From Eubacteriales bacterium (GTDB taxonomy: Bacteria > Bacillota > Clostridia > Lachnospirales > Lachnospiraceae): a stretch of 64,000 nt of DNA. The DNA is taken from NCBI GenBank assembly GCA_030524715.1, contig JAUNGB010000009.1, positions 1-64,000 on the forward strand. Reading direction: 5' to 3'. The translations under genes and the position numbers were made by a program. The notes beneath the pieces were generated by a model. It saw nothing but the letters and a program-made list of their open reading frames with translations, was not told the DNA's origin and did no database searches. Below, piece by piece: positions 17,287 through 25,053 of this stretch (positions are counted from its first letter, which is position 1; the number at the start of each line of letters is the position of its first letter).

Positions 17287-17661
17287 ATGAAAGGATTAAA
17301 AAAAGCGTTTTGCGTGTTTGGAACTGCTATGTGCCTGTTAGGGTCAACCGTGACTGCAAGTGCAGATACGATTCAGTTTAATGTTACATATCCGGGGGAC
17401 CAGTATTCTTATACTGTAAGAAAAGCTGACTCGGAACAGAGATTTTATGTAACGGGAACATCATTTAGTAGAACAGGAAGACTGTATTGTACTTCCCATA
17501 AAGTTTCCGATCACAGTGTCAGCGGCTCTACATCCATTACACCGTCTAGCCCGTCCTCTTCAGGGGCATATGGTAAATATGCAAAAGCTAAAGAGCAATA
17601 TGAGCTGTACACTACTGCATCAGTAAGCGGCTTGAATGTAATTGGACGATATACACCGTGA
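17287..17661 (+). CDS. Small secreted protein, paralogue 3
   Basis: A protein of 124 aa with the same signal peptide (cleavage after TASA, residue 26) and the same ~98-residue mature part as the protein at 15380; differences cluster in the second half (AKAKEQYELYTTASVSG). RBS AAAGGAGAATTG. It sits between agrD and lipoprotein copy 4. No cell-wall anchor or transmembrane segment follows the signal, so it should be released. Confidence 0.8.
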   Translation: MKGLKKAFCVFGTAMCLLGSTVTASADTIQFNVTYPGDQYSYTVRKADSEQRFYVTGTSFSRTGRLYCTSHKVSDHSVSGSTSITPSSPSSSGAYGKYAKAKEQYELYTTASVSGLNVIGRYTP

Positions 17662-17731
17662 GTAAAGTGTGATAAAGGCCAGTAATAATTTATAGAACAG
17701 CTTAAGTAAGATACAGAATTAGAATATAAGA

Positions 17732-17771
17732 GGCAGAGGCAGTCCCGAAAACAAAAGAGGCTATCTCTGCC
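17732..17771 (+). promoter_or_regulatory. Hairpin upstream of lipoprotein copy 4
   Basis: GGCAGAGGCAGTC (17732-17744) opposite GGCTATCTCTGCC (17759-17771); nearly the same as the copy 2 hairpin but with one mismatch in the middle of the stem. It ends just before TATCAGGGGATG, which carries the ribosome site. Confidence 0.6.
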
Positions 17772-17788
17772 TATCAGGGGATGAAAAT

Positions 17789-18901
17789 ATGAGAGGAATA
17801 CGTCGATATTTGATAGCAGCTTTATGTGCTGTAGTTTTGTTTACAGGATGTGGAAAAAAGAACACGAGCGGGCAAATTTCGAACGAAACTGTAAATATAG
17901 AAAATGAGTCAGCCAGTGATACTACAGAGGAAGAGTTTTTTCCGGCTTCTTACACGGGTGGTTCAGATATAGTAAAGTTTGATTGTACGCTGGAAGTTCC
18001 GGCAGAGTTTGATCCCAAGAATTTTTATCTTCCGGAGATAACAGGGATGCAATATATAGATAGCGATGCGGTGTATAGAAATTATGTGGAAGGAGAGGAA
18101 ATCAAGGAGACATATAATTATCCATCGGAAAAGGAAGGCGTGCCAGATGATAATGTTTATATATTTAATGATGATAGGACTGTTTCCGTAAGTGGTGTGG
18201 ATGGATTTGGTTATTATGATCCGGAAGTGAGCAGATATCGTCAGGTAATGCGTGCAACAGAACGTGGAGCATCTCAGGAAGATTTCGAATTTGGTACAGG
18301 TGAAAGCTGCGTTGAACAGGTAAAAGAGGCTCTGAAAAACATCTCCTATCCGGTGGATGAGTTTGAGTTTTCATGGTTTTCGCTTAGCGGGGAAGAGCAT
18401 GAAAAGCTGGAGCAGGAGGCGCTTCGAAATGGAGTTATCGGAGAAGAAAACCTGCAAGGCGACTGGACAGGTAAGGATGAATATGAAATTTATGCCTGGC
18501 AGATTTATGATGGACTTCCGGTATTTCCGCAATGGATGACAACCTCATTAACAAGGGCAGTGGAATCTTACCAGAAAGCTCAGGTGTCTGCTGTATTCAC
18601 CTCAAATGGGATGGTTAATTTGGATGCTGACCCACCATATATATTTGAGAAAACGGACAAAACCGCTGATTTTTTGTCCTTTTCGGAAATAGCGAAAGCC
18701 GTAGAAGAGCGGTATAAAAAAATACTTACGGATTCTACTTATACGGTAAACAGGGCGAAATTAGCGGTAAGAGTTTATATTGATGAAAACCAGAAGTATA
18801 AAGCAGAACCTGTCTGGTATTTTGAAGTGGCAGATAATAATGGAGGAACAGAAATTCTATTATTTAATGCGGAATCCGGAAAAGAAATTTTTCTCAATTA
18901 G
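17789..18901 (+). CDS. Repeated island lipoprotein, copy 4
   Basis: A protein of 370 aa, lipobox LFTGC (Cys21). From about residue 105 to the end its DNA is identical to copy 1, while its first 50 residues are close to copy 3. All four copies are intact, which suggests selection for dose or variety even while agrD and agrB duplicates decayed. Downstream are the agrB relic and the ABC genes on the same strand with no clear terminator. Confidence 0.85.
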   Translation: MRGIRRYLIAALCAVVLFTGCGKKNTSGQISNETVNIENESASDTTEEEFFPASYTGGSDIVKFDCTLEVPAEFDPKNFYLPEITGMQYIDSDAVYRNYVEGEEIKETYNYPSEKEGVPDDNVYIFNDDRTVSVSGVDGFGYYDPEVSRYRQVMRATERGASQEDFEFGTGESCVEQVKEALKNISYPVDEFEFSWFSLSGEEHEKLEQEALRNGVIGEENLQGDWTGKDEYEIYAWQIYDGLPVFPQWMTTSLTRAVESYQKAQVSAVFTSNGMVNLDADPPYIFEKTDKTADFLSFSEIAKAVEERYKKILTDSTYTVNRAKLAVRVYIDENQKYKAEPVWYFEVADNNGGTEILLFNAESGKEIFLN

Positions 18902-18906
18902 TTGTT

Positions 18907-19000
18907 AATGTATAAGCGTAAGGATTTATTCGGATAAACTGGAAAGAAAATTTGCAGATGGGATAATTAAGAAAAGGAATTCTTGACTACTATATAGAAT
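18907..19000 (+). pseudogene. agrB relic with internal deletion
   Basis: The segment aligns with the region around agrB: the leader ATAAACTGGA.AG.AAATTT.CAGATGGGA matches the start (14614-14670), and TTG.CTACTATATAGAA matches the end (15220-15245). Almost the whole coding region is missing and the start now reads ATG GGA TAA. It shows that an ancestral unit also carried agrB after the lipoprotein gene. Confidence 0.7.
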
Positions 19001-19016
19001 AGGAGAGGGTGTTCTG

Positions 19017-19775
19017 TTGAAGATATTGAGAAATTATGTTAAATCAGATTTAAGACAACTTGTAAAAAGTTACACATGGCTTATCGGAATGATCGGAGTA
19101 GCTGTTTTTCTTTTTTTTGCGTTAGAAACGCAGGGATTTTATAATAATAACGTTGTGTCAACTTATACATTTGCAACAATGATGACCGGCGCTTTAATTA
19201 CATATGTATTCTGTGCATTTCCTTATGCAACGACATTCAGTGAAGAATTGGAGCATCAGTATGCTCGCTATTGTATAATACGGGGAAATTTAAAATGGTA
19301 CGTATTGTCAAAGTCATTAGTGATTTATTTTAGTTCTATTGTTGTAATGCTCGGAGGAAGCTTTCTCTTTTTAATTTTATGCCGTACTCAGGTTCCCTGG
19401 ATGGACTGGGAGGTGGGAAATGACTACGGATCTTTATTGGCAGAATGTTATGGGGATATACTGCGGGCTAATAAGCCAATAGTGTATTGTATGCTGTATG
19501 CATTACATACGGGACTTCTTGCGGGAATGTTGTCTTTAGTTGCTGCTTTTTGTTCTATTCATATTTCTAACAGAGTTCTTATCTTAGTTATGCCGGCTTT
19601 TGTATTCCGTATATTGGCATCCCTGAATATTGCGGGGTATAACATATACATTTTCTATTGCTTTAAGATTTTTGAAAAAAACTGGCAAAATTTTTTGTTT
19701 ATTTTTTTGCTGTCAGCGATTCCGTCATTACTTTTAACAATAGGAATTTATCAGAGTATGAAGAGAAAACTATAG
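19017..19775 (+). CDS. ABC-2 type membrane protein of the island
   Basis: A protein of 252 aa with about six hydrophobic segments and a short cytoplasmic N-terminus. The start is TTG at 19017 after AGGAGAGGG. The layout and size suit ABC-2 permeases of bacteriocin export or self-protection systems, and the ATPase lies two genes downstream. No close family is recognised by eye. It lies 17 bp before a second membrane protein, forming one operon. Confidence 0.7.
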   Translation: MKILRNYVKSDLRQLVKSYTWLIGMIGVAVFLFFALETQGFYNNNVVSTYTFATMMTGALITYVFCAFPYATTFSEELEHQYARYCIIRGNLKWYVLSKSLVIYFSSIVVMLGGSFLFLILCRTQVPWMDWEVGNDYGSLLAECYGDILRANKPIVYCMLYALHTGLLAGMLSLVAAFCSIHISNRVLILVMPAFVFRILASLNIAGYNIYIFYCFKIFEKNWQNFLFIFLLSAIPSLLLTIGIYQSMKRKL

Positions 19776-19792
19776 GGGGACAGGGGACAGAT

Positions 19793-20665
19793 ATGACTCA
19801 ATACATAAATAAAACCTCAATGGTGAAAATTTTTAATAATAAAGTGGGAACGTTTTTGCTGATCATTTTAGTAACAGCATGGAGCTATGATCAGCCCTAT
19901 TTACGGTTTGTACAGGAAAAACAATATCCAATCTCCTGGTGTATATTTCCATTTTATCTGATTTCCTTCGGATTTTTGTCGCTTTTTTATTTTGGTATTA
20001 TTTATATTAATTCCGATGTTCCATTTATGCAGCATGCAAATATGTATCAGGTAATTCGAACAGGGAGAAAAAAATGGGCAGCCGGACAGATCGGAGGGAT
20101 TTTTATACGGTCTTTTGTCATAACACTTTTGTCTGCTGTTATTGCAATCTTACCATTTATGGGCAAGCTGGAGCTGACGAATGAGTGGGGTAAGGTTGTC
20201 TATAGTCTTGCCTCAGAACGAATTCAGTTTTCTGAATTTATTCTGGAGAATAATCTCGAATTTCGTTTTAACTATGAGATATTGGAAGAATTTACACCGA
20301 TGCAGCTTATGGTAATCACAATACTGCTCTGCACATTTATATGTACCTTTTTGGGAATGGTAATGTTTGTATTAAGCCTTTTTGCGGGACGTGTAGTTGC
20401 CGTTTCCGGAGCTTTAGTTTTTGTAGTGCTGTTATTCTTTGTACAAAATGCTCCTGAAGTATATAAGCGGCCTCTTGCACATTTTGTCCCTACATATTGG
20501 GGAGAAGTGGCGCTTATTGCTACGCCTGGAAGCGCCGGTTATTATCGGCTGCCATCCCTTACATATATGTTTTCTTTTCTGATCATCGCTATTCTGGCGA
20601 TGTCAGCTATAGTGCTTTTTCGTGTCAAACATATTGAATTTAATTGGGAGAATGAAGATGCATGA
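19793..20665 (+). CDS. Multi-span membrane protein, probable second ABC permease subunit
   Basis: A protein of 290 aa with about six hydrophobic segments and a large soluble loop (about residues 125-170, SEFILENNLEFRFNYEILEE). With the previous gene it would form the membrane part of an ABC-2 type transporter whose ATPase follows at 20740. The family is not recognised. Export or immunity for the island peptides is the simplest reading of the context but is inference. Confidence 0.65.
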   Translation: MTQYINKTSMVKIFNNKVGTFLLIILVTAWSYDQPYLRFVQEKQYPISWCIFPFYLISFGFLSLFYFGIIYINSDVPFMQHANMYQVIRTGRKKWAAGQIGGIFIRSFVITLLSAVIAILPFMGKLELTNEWGKVVYSLASERIQFSEFILENNLEFRFNYEILEEFTPMQLMVITILLCTFICTFLGMVMFVLSLFAGRVVAVSGALVFVVLLFFVQNAPEVYKRPLAHFVPTYWGEVALIATPGSAGYYRLPSLTYMFSFLIIAILAMSAIVLFRVKHIEFNWENEDA

Positions 20666-20747
20666 CAGGAATAGAAAAGTGGTAGAAATAGAAAATATAA
20701 ATAATAATGCAGTAAAATGTGAGGAAGGAGAGGTATTTTATGATTGA
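20658..20747 (+). CDS. Possible small coupled ORF of 29 aa
   Basis: ATG at 20658, inside the end of the permease gene, after GGGAG at good distance. It encodes MHDRNRKVVEIENINNNAVK and nine more residues and ends 8 bp into the ATPase gene. The overlaps on both sides suggest translational coupling; it may be only a coupling leader. No similarity recognised. Confidence 0.35.
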   Translation: MHDRNRKVVEIENINNNAVKCEEGEVFYD

Positions 20748-21417
20748 AAATATTCCGGTTATTGAGGTTGATCATGTATATAAGACATTTAAAGGCAATG
20801 AGGTATTAAAGGATATTTCAATGCGTTGTGAAGGTAAGCATATTTATGGCATTGTCGGTCATAATGGTTCGGGAAAGACGGTATTGTTTAAATGTATCTG
20901 CGGTTTTTTTGATTGTACGCAGGGGAGTATAAAAATTAACGGAAAAACAATGGGAAAAGAAATTGATATGCTGACGAATGCGGGAATTATTATTGAAGAA
21001 CCGGGATTTATGCGCAGATGGAGCGCGTATCATAATCTGGAATTTCTTTATACCATACGAAATAAAAAAGATAAAAAGTATTTATATTCCGTTTTAGAGA
21101 AAGTTGGTTTAGATCCTGCTCAAAAGAGGGCTGTTGGAAAATATTCTCTTGGAATGCGGCAGCGCTATGCTCTGGCGCAGGCTATTATGGAAAATCCGGA
21201 TATTCTGATTCTGGACGAGCCAATGAATGGGCTGGATAAAGATGGCGTTAATGAAATGCGGGAATTGTTTCTTCAGATGAAGTCAGAGGGAAAGTTGATT
21301 CTTTTAGCCAGTCATAATAAAGAGGATATCGAAGTGCTTTGTGATGAAGTGTATGAGATGGAAAACGGCGTTTTGAGTAAACTGAGAGGCAAAAAGGCAT
21401 GGGATATGGAAGAATGA
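20740..21417 (+). CDS. ABC transporter ATPase of the island
   Basis: A protein of 225 aa with Walker A GHNGSGKT, signature YSLGMRQRYALAQAI and Walker B ILILDEPMNGLDKDGV, and a switch histidine in LLASHN. It is of the short single-domain type that partners ABC-2 permeases (BcrA/NatA-like). The ATG at 20740 after GGAAGGAGAGG is preferred over GTG at 20719. Its stop overlaps the next gene by 4 bp (ATGA). Confidence 0.9.
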   Translation: MIENIPVIEVDHVYKTFKGNEVLKDISMRCEGKHIYGIVGHNGSGKTVLFKCICGFFDCTQGSIKINGKTMGKEIDMLTNAGIIIEEPGFMRRWSAYHNLEFLYTIRNKKDKKYLYSVLEKVGLDPAQKRAVGKYSLGMRQRYALAQAIMENPDILILDEPMNGLDKDGVNEMRELFLQMKSEGKLILLASHNKEDIEVLCDEVYEMENGVLSKLRGKKAWDMEE

Positions 21418-21743
21418 TTCCGAATGGTCGGATGGAAGAAATCCGGAGATATAATCAGAGGATTGAGGAAACATCAGATGAGTTAGAGAAGGAAATCTAC
21501 AGGAAGGCTAAAAGCTTTAGGGTTCCTTATGAAAAACTGGATATGATATCAAGAGACAGTGCGGAAAAGATATATATTTTAAATAAAAAAAGGAAGAAAA
21601 AGCGGTTCATTAAAATTATGCTGGGGGTCATACCTTTATTATCCTTGATATTATTTTGCGTATTATCTCTAAAAAAGGCAGATAGTATTCGGAGTATGAC
21701 CAAGCAAAATCAGGCTTGGACTGTAAAAAACAGAAAAAAATGA
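21414..21743 (+). CDS. Small single-span membrane protein after the ABC ATPase
   Basis: A protein of 109 aa. A charged helical N-terminal part (about residues 1-65, likely coiled coil, RIEETSDELEKEIYRKAKSF) is followed by a Lys/Arg-rich patch (NKKRKKKRF), one membrane segment (IMLGVIPLLSLILFCVLSL) and a short basic tail. The start at 21414 overlaps the ATPase stop as ATGA. It is the last gene of the island and ends 4 bp before the right direct repeat. Function unknown. Confidence 0.65.
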   Translation: MIPNGRMEEIRRYNQRIEETSDELEKEIYRKAKSFRVPYEKLDMISRDSAEKIYILNKKRKKKRFIKIMLGVIPLLSLILFCVLSLKKADSIRSMTKQNQAWTVKNRKK

Positions 21744-21747
21744 GTTG

Positions 21748-21841
21748 AAAAAATAGTTTAACGGCAAAAGATTGGCAGAATTAATTGATGCAGCTCTGGC
21801 AGTAGCCAGGGCTGCGTGCCTTTTCTATTTTCTTTTATATT
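21748..21841. repeat. Right 94-bp direct repeat flanking the agr island
   Basis: The counterpart of 9268-9361, exactly 12,480 bp away and differing at four positions. It carries codons for KKIV and a stop (a deoB 3' tail without deoB), the hairpin terminator and, on the minus strand, the last codons of the ATPase gene at 21825. Confidence 0.9.
21790..21826 (+). terminator. Duplicated terminator at the right island edge
   Basis: GCAGCTCTGGC and GCCAGGGCTGC form a stem with one G-U pair, followed by CCTTTTC. It ends transcription out of the island and faces the convergent gene at 21825-23408. Confidence 0.85.
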
Positions 21842-23408
21842 TTTCGATAATACAACTGTGCTGTTTCTTTTTTGTGCTGTAATTAATTCCAACCAGCAGA
21901 ATTTCACCTCCATAATTTTCGATTGCCTGTACATAATCTTTGCTTTTAATTTGTCTGATCGCCCCTTTGTCTGATTTGTTCCACTTCAGTTCAACAAGCA
22001 TGGCCGGTTTATCAGAGCTTTTGTTCGGCAGAAAAAAAATGTCCGCATAGCCCTTGCCGGACGGCAATTCCTGAATCTTGGAGTAATGATCAATACAACT
22101 AAGATATGCCATCATAACCACGCTGCGGAGAGCCTGCTCGTTGTTATAAAAATCAGGCGCAGTATTGGTATTATGCGCTTCATCAATCAATTTAGCGACT
22201 GTCTCAGCATCCATTTGGAGGGTTGCTTCCAGTAGTTTGTCGGAGGTTGTGATTGCTTTTACCAGTTCAGGCCGTGAACCGTTTTTGATCGCACGGACAA
22301 ATTCCTCACGCACTTCTTCATTAGGGATAAAAACTTCTTTGGTTTTTATGTCATATGCCAGATATCCTAAATGGACAAGCAGTGTAAAAACATCATCTTT
22401 GCTTTGCAGAGAGGTCATATCGTTCTGGAACGATCCGGTATCGATCTGGCATTTTTCTCCTCCGAGCATGTTGATGACAGCGGTTTTGATCCCGTCAAAA
22501 TTCATATCAATATAAATGCGAAGGGATTCATAGGTCTCGGATTGCGTCCAATAATTGCTGAATTGTCTATTTGCAGCCGCCTTTATAATGGAATTCGGAC
22601 TATAAATATGTCCGATAGCTTGAAATCGATATCCGTCGTACCATTTGCGGGTTTCCTCATAGTCTAGTTCGTATTCCATACATATTTTTTTGACTTCGCC
22701 TTCCGTAAAACCCACATATTCTGCCAGTGGACCCGGCTGAAGCATAGTATATTCATAAAAATCTGTTAACGCGGACTGTGTTCCGTATTTTTTGATCGGA
22801 AGGATCCCTGTCATATAGGCGCCGATGATAAATCTGGAAACCTGTATTCCCTTAAACATGCCGCGAAGAAACTGGATATAAGATTTCTGCAATTCCGTGT
22901 CTTCCTTTGCTTCACGAAAAAGAGCATCCCATTCATCGATCACGATATAAAACTTTTTTCCCGTCGCTATATTGATCTGGGATAATGCCATTGGAATCGT
23001 CTTTGTTTCCGGACGGATACAGTCAGGATATGCTTCTTTAAGCTCTTCAATCACATATTTTTGTATATCTGAAACGGTATCTTTAACATTGGAGGCATTG
23101 GAAATGAACCATGTAATATCCAATGACAGAACCTCATATTTGTTAAGGTGCGTCTCAAAATCTCCGGATTTTGCAATCTTAAGGTTTTTAAATAATGCTC
23201 CGGCGTCTGCGCCCTTTGAATAATATGCCGTTACCATATTTGCCGCAAATGATTTTCCAAAGCGCCGCGGCCGGCTGACGCATGTTAATTTCCGGGCGCT
23301 TCCCAATACTTCGTTAAGATATAAAAGCAATTCGGTTTTGTCCACATATAAACCTGTATTTAATATTTCTTGAAATCCATCGGCGGGCGGATTTAAGTAC
23401 ATCCCCAT
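21825..23408 (-). CDS. AAA-ATPase-like protein with C-terminal PD-(D/E)XK nuclease-like domain
   Basis: A protein of 527 aa of the large AAA-ATPase-like/DUF1703 group common in gut Firmicutes and Bacteroidetes. The Walker A variant is SRPRRFGKS (about residues 45-53) and Walker B is in FYIVIDEWDALF. The C-terminal part (ADIFFLPN..., MLVELKWNKSDKGAIRQI) has the D...E-K arrangement of PD-(D/E)XK nucleases. These are often present in many copies per genome; the role is not established. Its last four codons lie inside the right direct repeat, so it was the original convergent neighbour of deoB. Confidence 0.85.
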   Translation of the reverse strand: MGMYLNPPADGFQEILNTGLYVDKTELLLYLNEVLGSARKLTCVSRPRRFGKSFAANMVTAYYSKGADAGALFKNLKIAKSGDFETHLNKYEVLSLDITWFISNASNVKDTVSDIQKYVIEELKEAYPDCIRPETKTIPMALSQINIATGKKFYIVIDEWDALFREAKEDTELQKSYIQFLRGMFKGIQVSRFIIGAYMTGILPIKKYGTQSALTDFYEYTMLQPGPLAEYVGFTEGEVKKICMEYELDYEETRKWYDGYRFQAIGHIYSPNSIIKAAANRQFSNYWTQSETYESLRIYIDMNFDGIKTAVINMLGGEKCQIDTGSFQNDMTSLQSKDDVFTLLVHLGYLAYDIKTKEVFIPNEEVREEFVRAIKNGSRPELVKAITTSDKLLEATLQMDAETVAKLIDEAHNTNTAPDFYNNEQALRSVVMMAYLSCIDHYSKIQELPSGKGYADIFFLPNKSSDKPAMLVELKWNKSDKGAIRQIKSKDYVQAIENYGGEILLVGINYSTKKKQHSCIIEKYKRK

Positions 23409-23556
23409 AGCCTTTCACACCCCTTTCCGGTTTATTCCAGCGAGCAACACGCCAGGCGGACATGCCTGCACGTCCATTTGACTTATATTTTACCTGAATT
23501 ATTGCCCGGATACAACAGGATTTCGCTTTTTTGCTTGCCCCTGCATTTATAAGAGC

Positions 23557-23586
23557 TTGCGGGAAGGGAAATAATACAGGTATAAT
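23557..23586 (+). promoter_or_regulatory. Promoter of the bile salt hydrolase gene
   Basis: TTGCGG (23557-23562), an 18-bp spacer and a perfect -10 TATAAT (23581-23586), 34 bp before the ATG. Confidence 0.55.
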
Positions 23587-23620
23587 ATATCAGTAGTTAT
23601 GCGGAAAGAGAGGAAAAAAT

Positions 23621-24595
23621 ATGTGTACAGCAGTGACATACAGGACAAAGGATCACTATTTCGGGCGGACTTTGGATTATGATATTTCTTATAATGAAAC
23701 GGTGGCTGTGACGCCAAGAAATTATTCGTTTCATTTCAAAAAGGTGAGAAGCCTTACTTCTCATTATGCTATGATTGGGATGGCAAGTATGGCGGGAGAT
23801 TACCCGCTTTATTATGATGCAACGAATGAAAAGGGATTGAGTATAGCGGGGCTGAATTTCCCGGGAAATGCAGATTATAAGCCGGAAATGTCCGGGAAAG
23901 ATAATGTAACGCCTTTTGAACTGATTCCCTGGATCTTGGGACAGTGTGCGAAAGTGGCGGAGGCCAGAGTACTTCTGGCGAGAATGAATCTTGTAAATAT
24001 TCCATTTAGTGCTGACCTCCCTCTGGCAGCGCTGCACTGGATCATTTCTGACAGGAATGAATCTATTACGCTGGAATCTGTGAAGGAAGGATTGAAGGTT
24101 TATGACAATCCGGTTGGCGTCCTGACCAATAATCCGCCTTTTGATTACCAGATGTTTTATTTAAACAATTATATGAGCATATCCAGAGAGGATCCAACCA
24201 ATTGTTTTTCAAAGGAATTAAACCTGAAACCCTACTGCCGTGGTATGGGGGCTATGGGGCTGCCGGGAGATCTGTCCTCTGCGTCCCGTTTTGTAAGGGC
24301 TGCTTTTACAAAGATGAATTCCGTTTCCGGAGACTCTGAGTCGGAGAGTATCAGCCAGTTTTTTCATATTCTCGGCTCCGTGGAGAACCAGAGGGGGTGT
24401 GTTCATATGGGAGAAGGAAAATACGAGATTACTCTTTATACTTCCTGCTGTAATACGGATAAAGGAATTTATTATTACAAGACCTATGAGAACAGTCAGA
24501 TTACAGGAGTGGATATGCACATGGAGGATTTGGACAGCGCCAAAACAGTAAGCTATCCCCTGATACAGGGGCAGCAGATCAGGATGCAGAACTAA
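23621..24595 (+). CDS. cbh: Choloylglycine hydrolase (bile salt hydrolase family)
   Basis: A protein of 324 aa, close to the ~325-330 aa of clostridial bile salt hydrolases. It is an N-terminal nucleophile enzyme: Cys2 becomes residue 1 after loss of Met. Arg16 and Asp19 (FGRTLDYD), GLNFPGN, the asparagine in GVLTNNPPFDYQ and the arginine in ASRFVRAAF match the active-site pattern. The family splits glycine or taurine from conjugated bile acids; penicillin V acylases share the fold, but the overall match is to the bile salt branch. It is a single gene with its own promoter, as usual in gut strains. Confidence 0.9.
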   Translation: MCTAVTYRTKDHYFGRTLDYDISYNETVAVTPRNYSFHFKKVRSLTSHYAMIGMASMAGDYPLYYDATNEKGLSIAGLNFPGNADYKPEMSGKDNVTPFELIPWILGQCAKVAEARVLLARMNLVNIPFSADLPLAALHWIISDRNESITLESVKEGLKVYDNPVGVLTNNPPFDYQMFYLNNYMSISREDPTNCFSKELNLKPYCRGMGAMGLPGDLSSASRFVRAAFTKMNSVSGDSESESISQFFHILGSVENQRGCVHMGEGKYEITLYTSCCNTDKGIYYYKTYENSQITGVDMHMEDLDSAKTVSYPLIQGQQIRMQN

Positions 24596-24684
24596 AGAGT
24601 GCAGATTTAAGTGCATAGCCAGAAAAAATTTCATCTGTGTGGATATAGCAAAGTGTGTTATAATGAAGAAACAAGCTGCAATGA

Positions 24685-24707
24685 GATTCGCGGGCGAGTC
24701 TTGAAGT
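24685..24707. repeat. Family B interspersed repeat, copy 1
   Basis: GATTCGCGGGCGAGTCTTGAA: two near-complementary arms (GATTCGC and GCGAGTC) followed by TTGAA. The same element occurs at 31480 and 45475 and in part at 46463. Confidence 0.65.
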
Positions 24708-24774
24708 GTGGTGTAGTGTGAAATAAAATAATGTGGTATACTTAACTATGAGAAAGAAATGAGGATATAAAACT

Positions 24775-25053
24775 TTGAAATTTGAATGGGATGAAGAAAA
24801 GAACCTGATAAACCAGCGAAAGCATAAAATATCATTTGAGACAGCAGCGTATGTATTCGAAGATGAAAATTATATAGAGATGTATGATTTTGAACACAGC
24901 ATAGATGAGGATAGATATATAGCTATAGGTTGTGTTAATGATGTTTTATTCGTAGTATTTACGGAGAGAAAAGAAAATATTAGATTGATATCTGCCAGAT
25001 TGGCGACAGAATCAGAAAGGAGACTTTATTATGACCAAGACATTCATTATTAA
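24775..25053 (+). CDS. brnT: BrnT family toxin
   Basis: A protein of 92 aa beginning with TTG at 24775. It has the BrnT pattern: FEWDEEKNLINQRKHKISFE at the N-terminus, a central RYIAIG strand, LFVVFTER and RLISARLATESERRLY at the C-terminus. BrnT is a RelE-like ribonuclease held inactive by BrnA. The antitoxin gene overlaps its 3' end. A weak promoter (TAGTGT, 17 bp, TATACT at 24737-24742) lies upstream. Confidence 0.88.
   Translation: MKFEWDEEKNLINQRKHKISFETAAYVFEDENYIEMYDFEHSIDEDRYIAIGCVNDVLFVVFTERKENIRLISARLATESERRLYYDQDIHY

Larger units (their letters stand above)
9268..21841. mobile_element. Agr-type signalling island bounded by direct repeats
   Basis: The boundaries are the two 94-bp direct repeats. 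The interior is clearly more AT-rich than deoB or the trp genes and carries agr-like genes, four lipoprotein copies, three small secreted proteins and an ABC module, all on the plus strand. Duplication of a gene-end junction at both edges is what insertion, or duplication-based acquisition, at the deoB 3' end would leave. No integrase, transposase or relaxase was found, so movement is not shown. Confidence 0.6.

Noticed and set aside
12059-18374. Four identical 69-codon minus-strand ORFs in the lipoprotein copies
   Set aside because: They are antisense shadows of the identical central block of the four genes, with no ribosome sites.
9268-21841. Integrase, transposase or relaxase for the island
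   Set aside because: Looked for in all frames inside and just outside the repeats; none was recognisable, so the element is not called an ICE or transposon.
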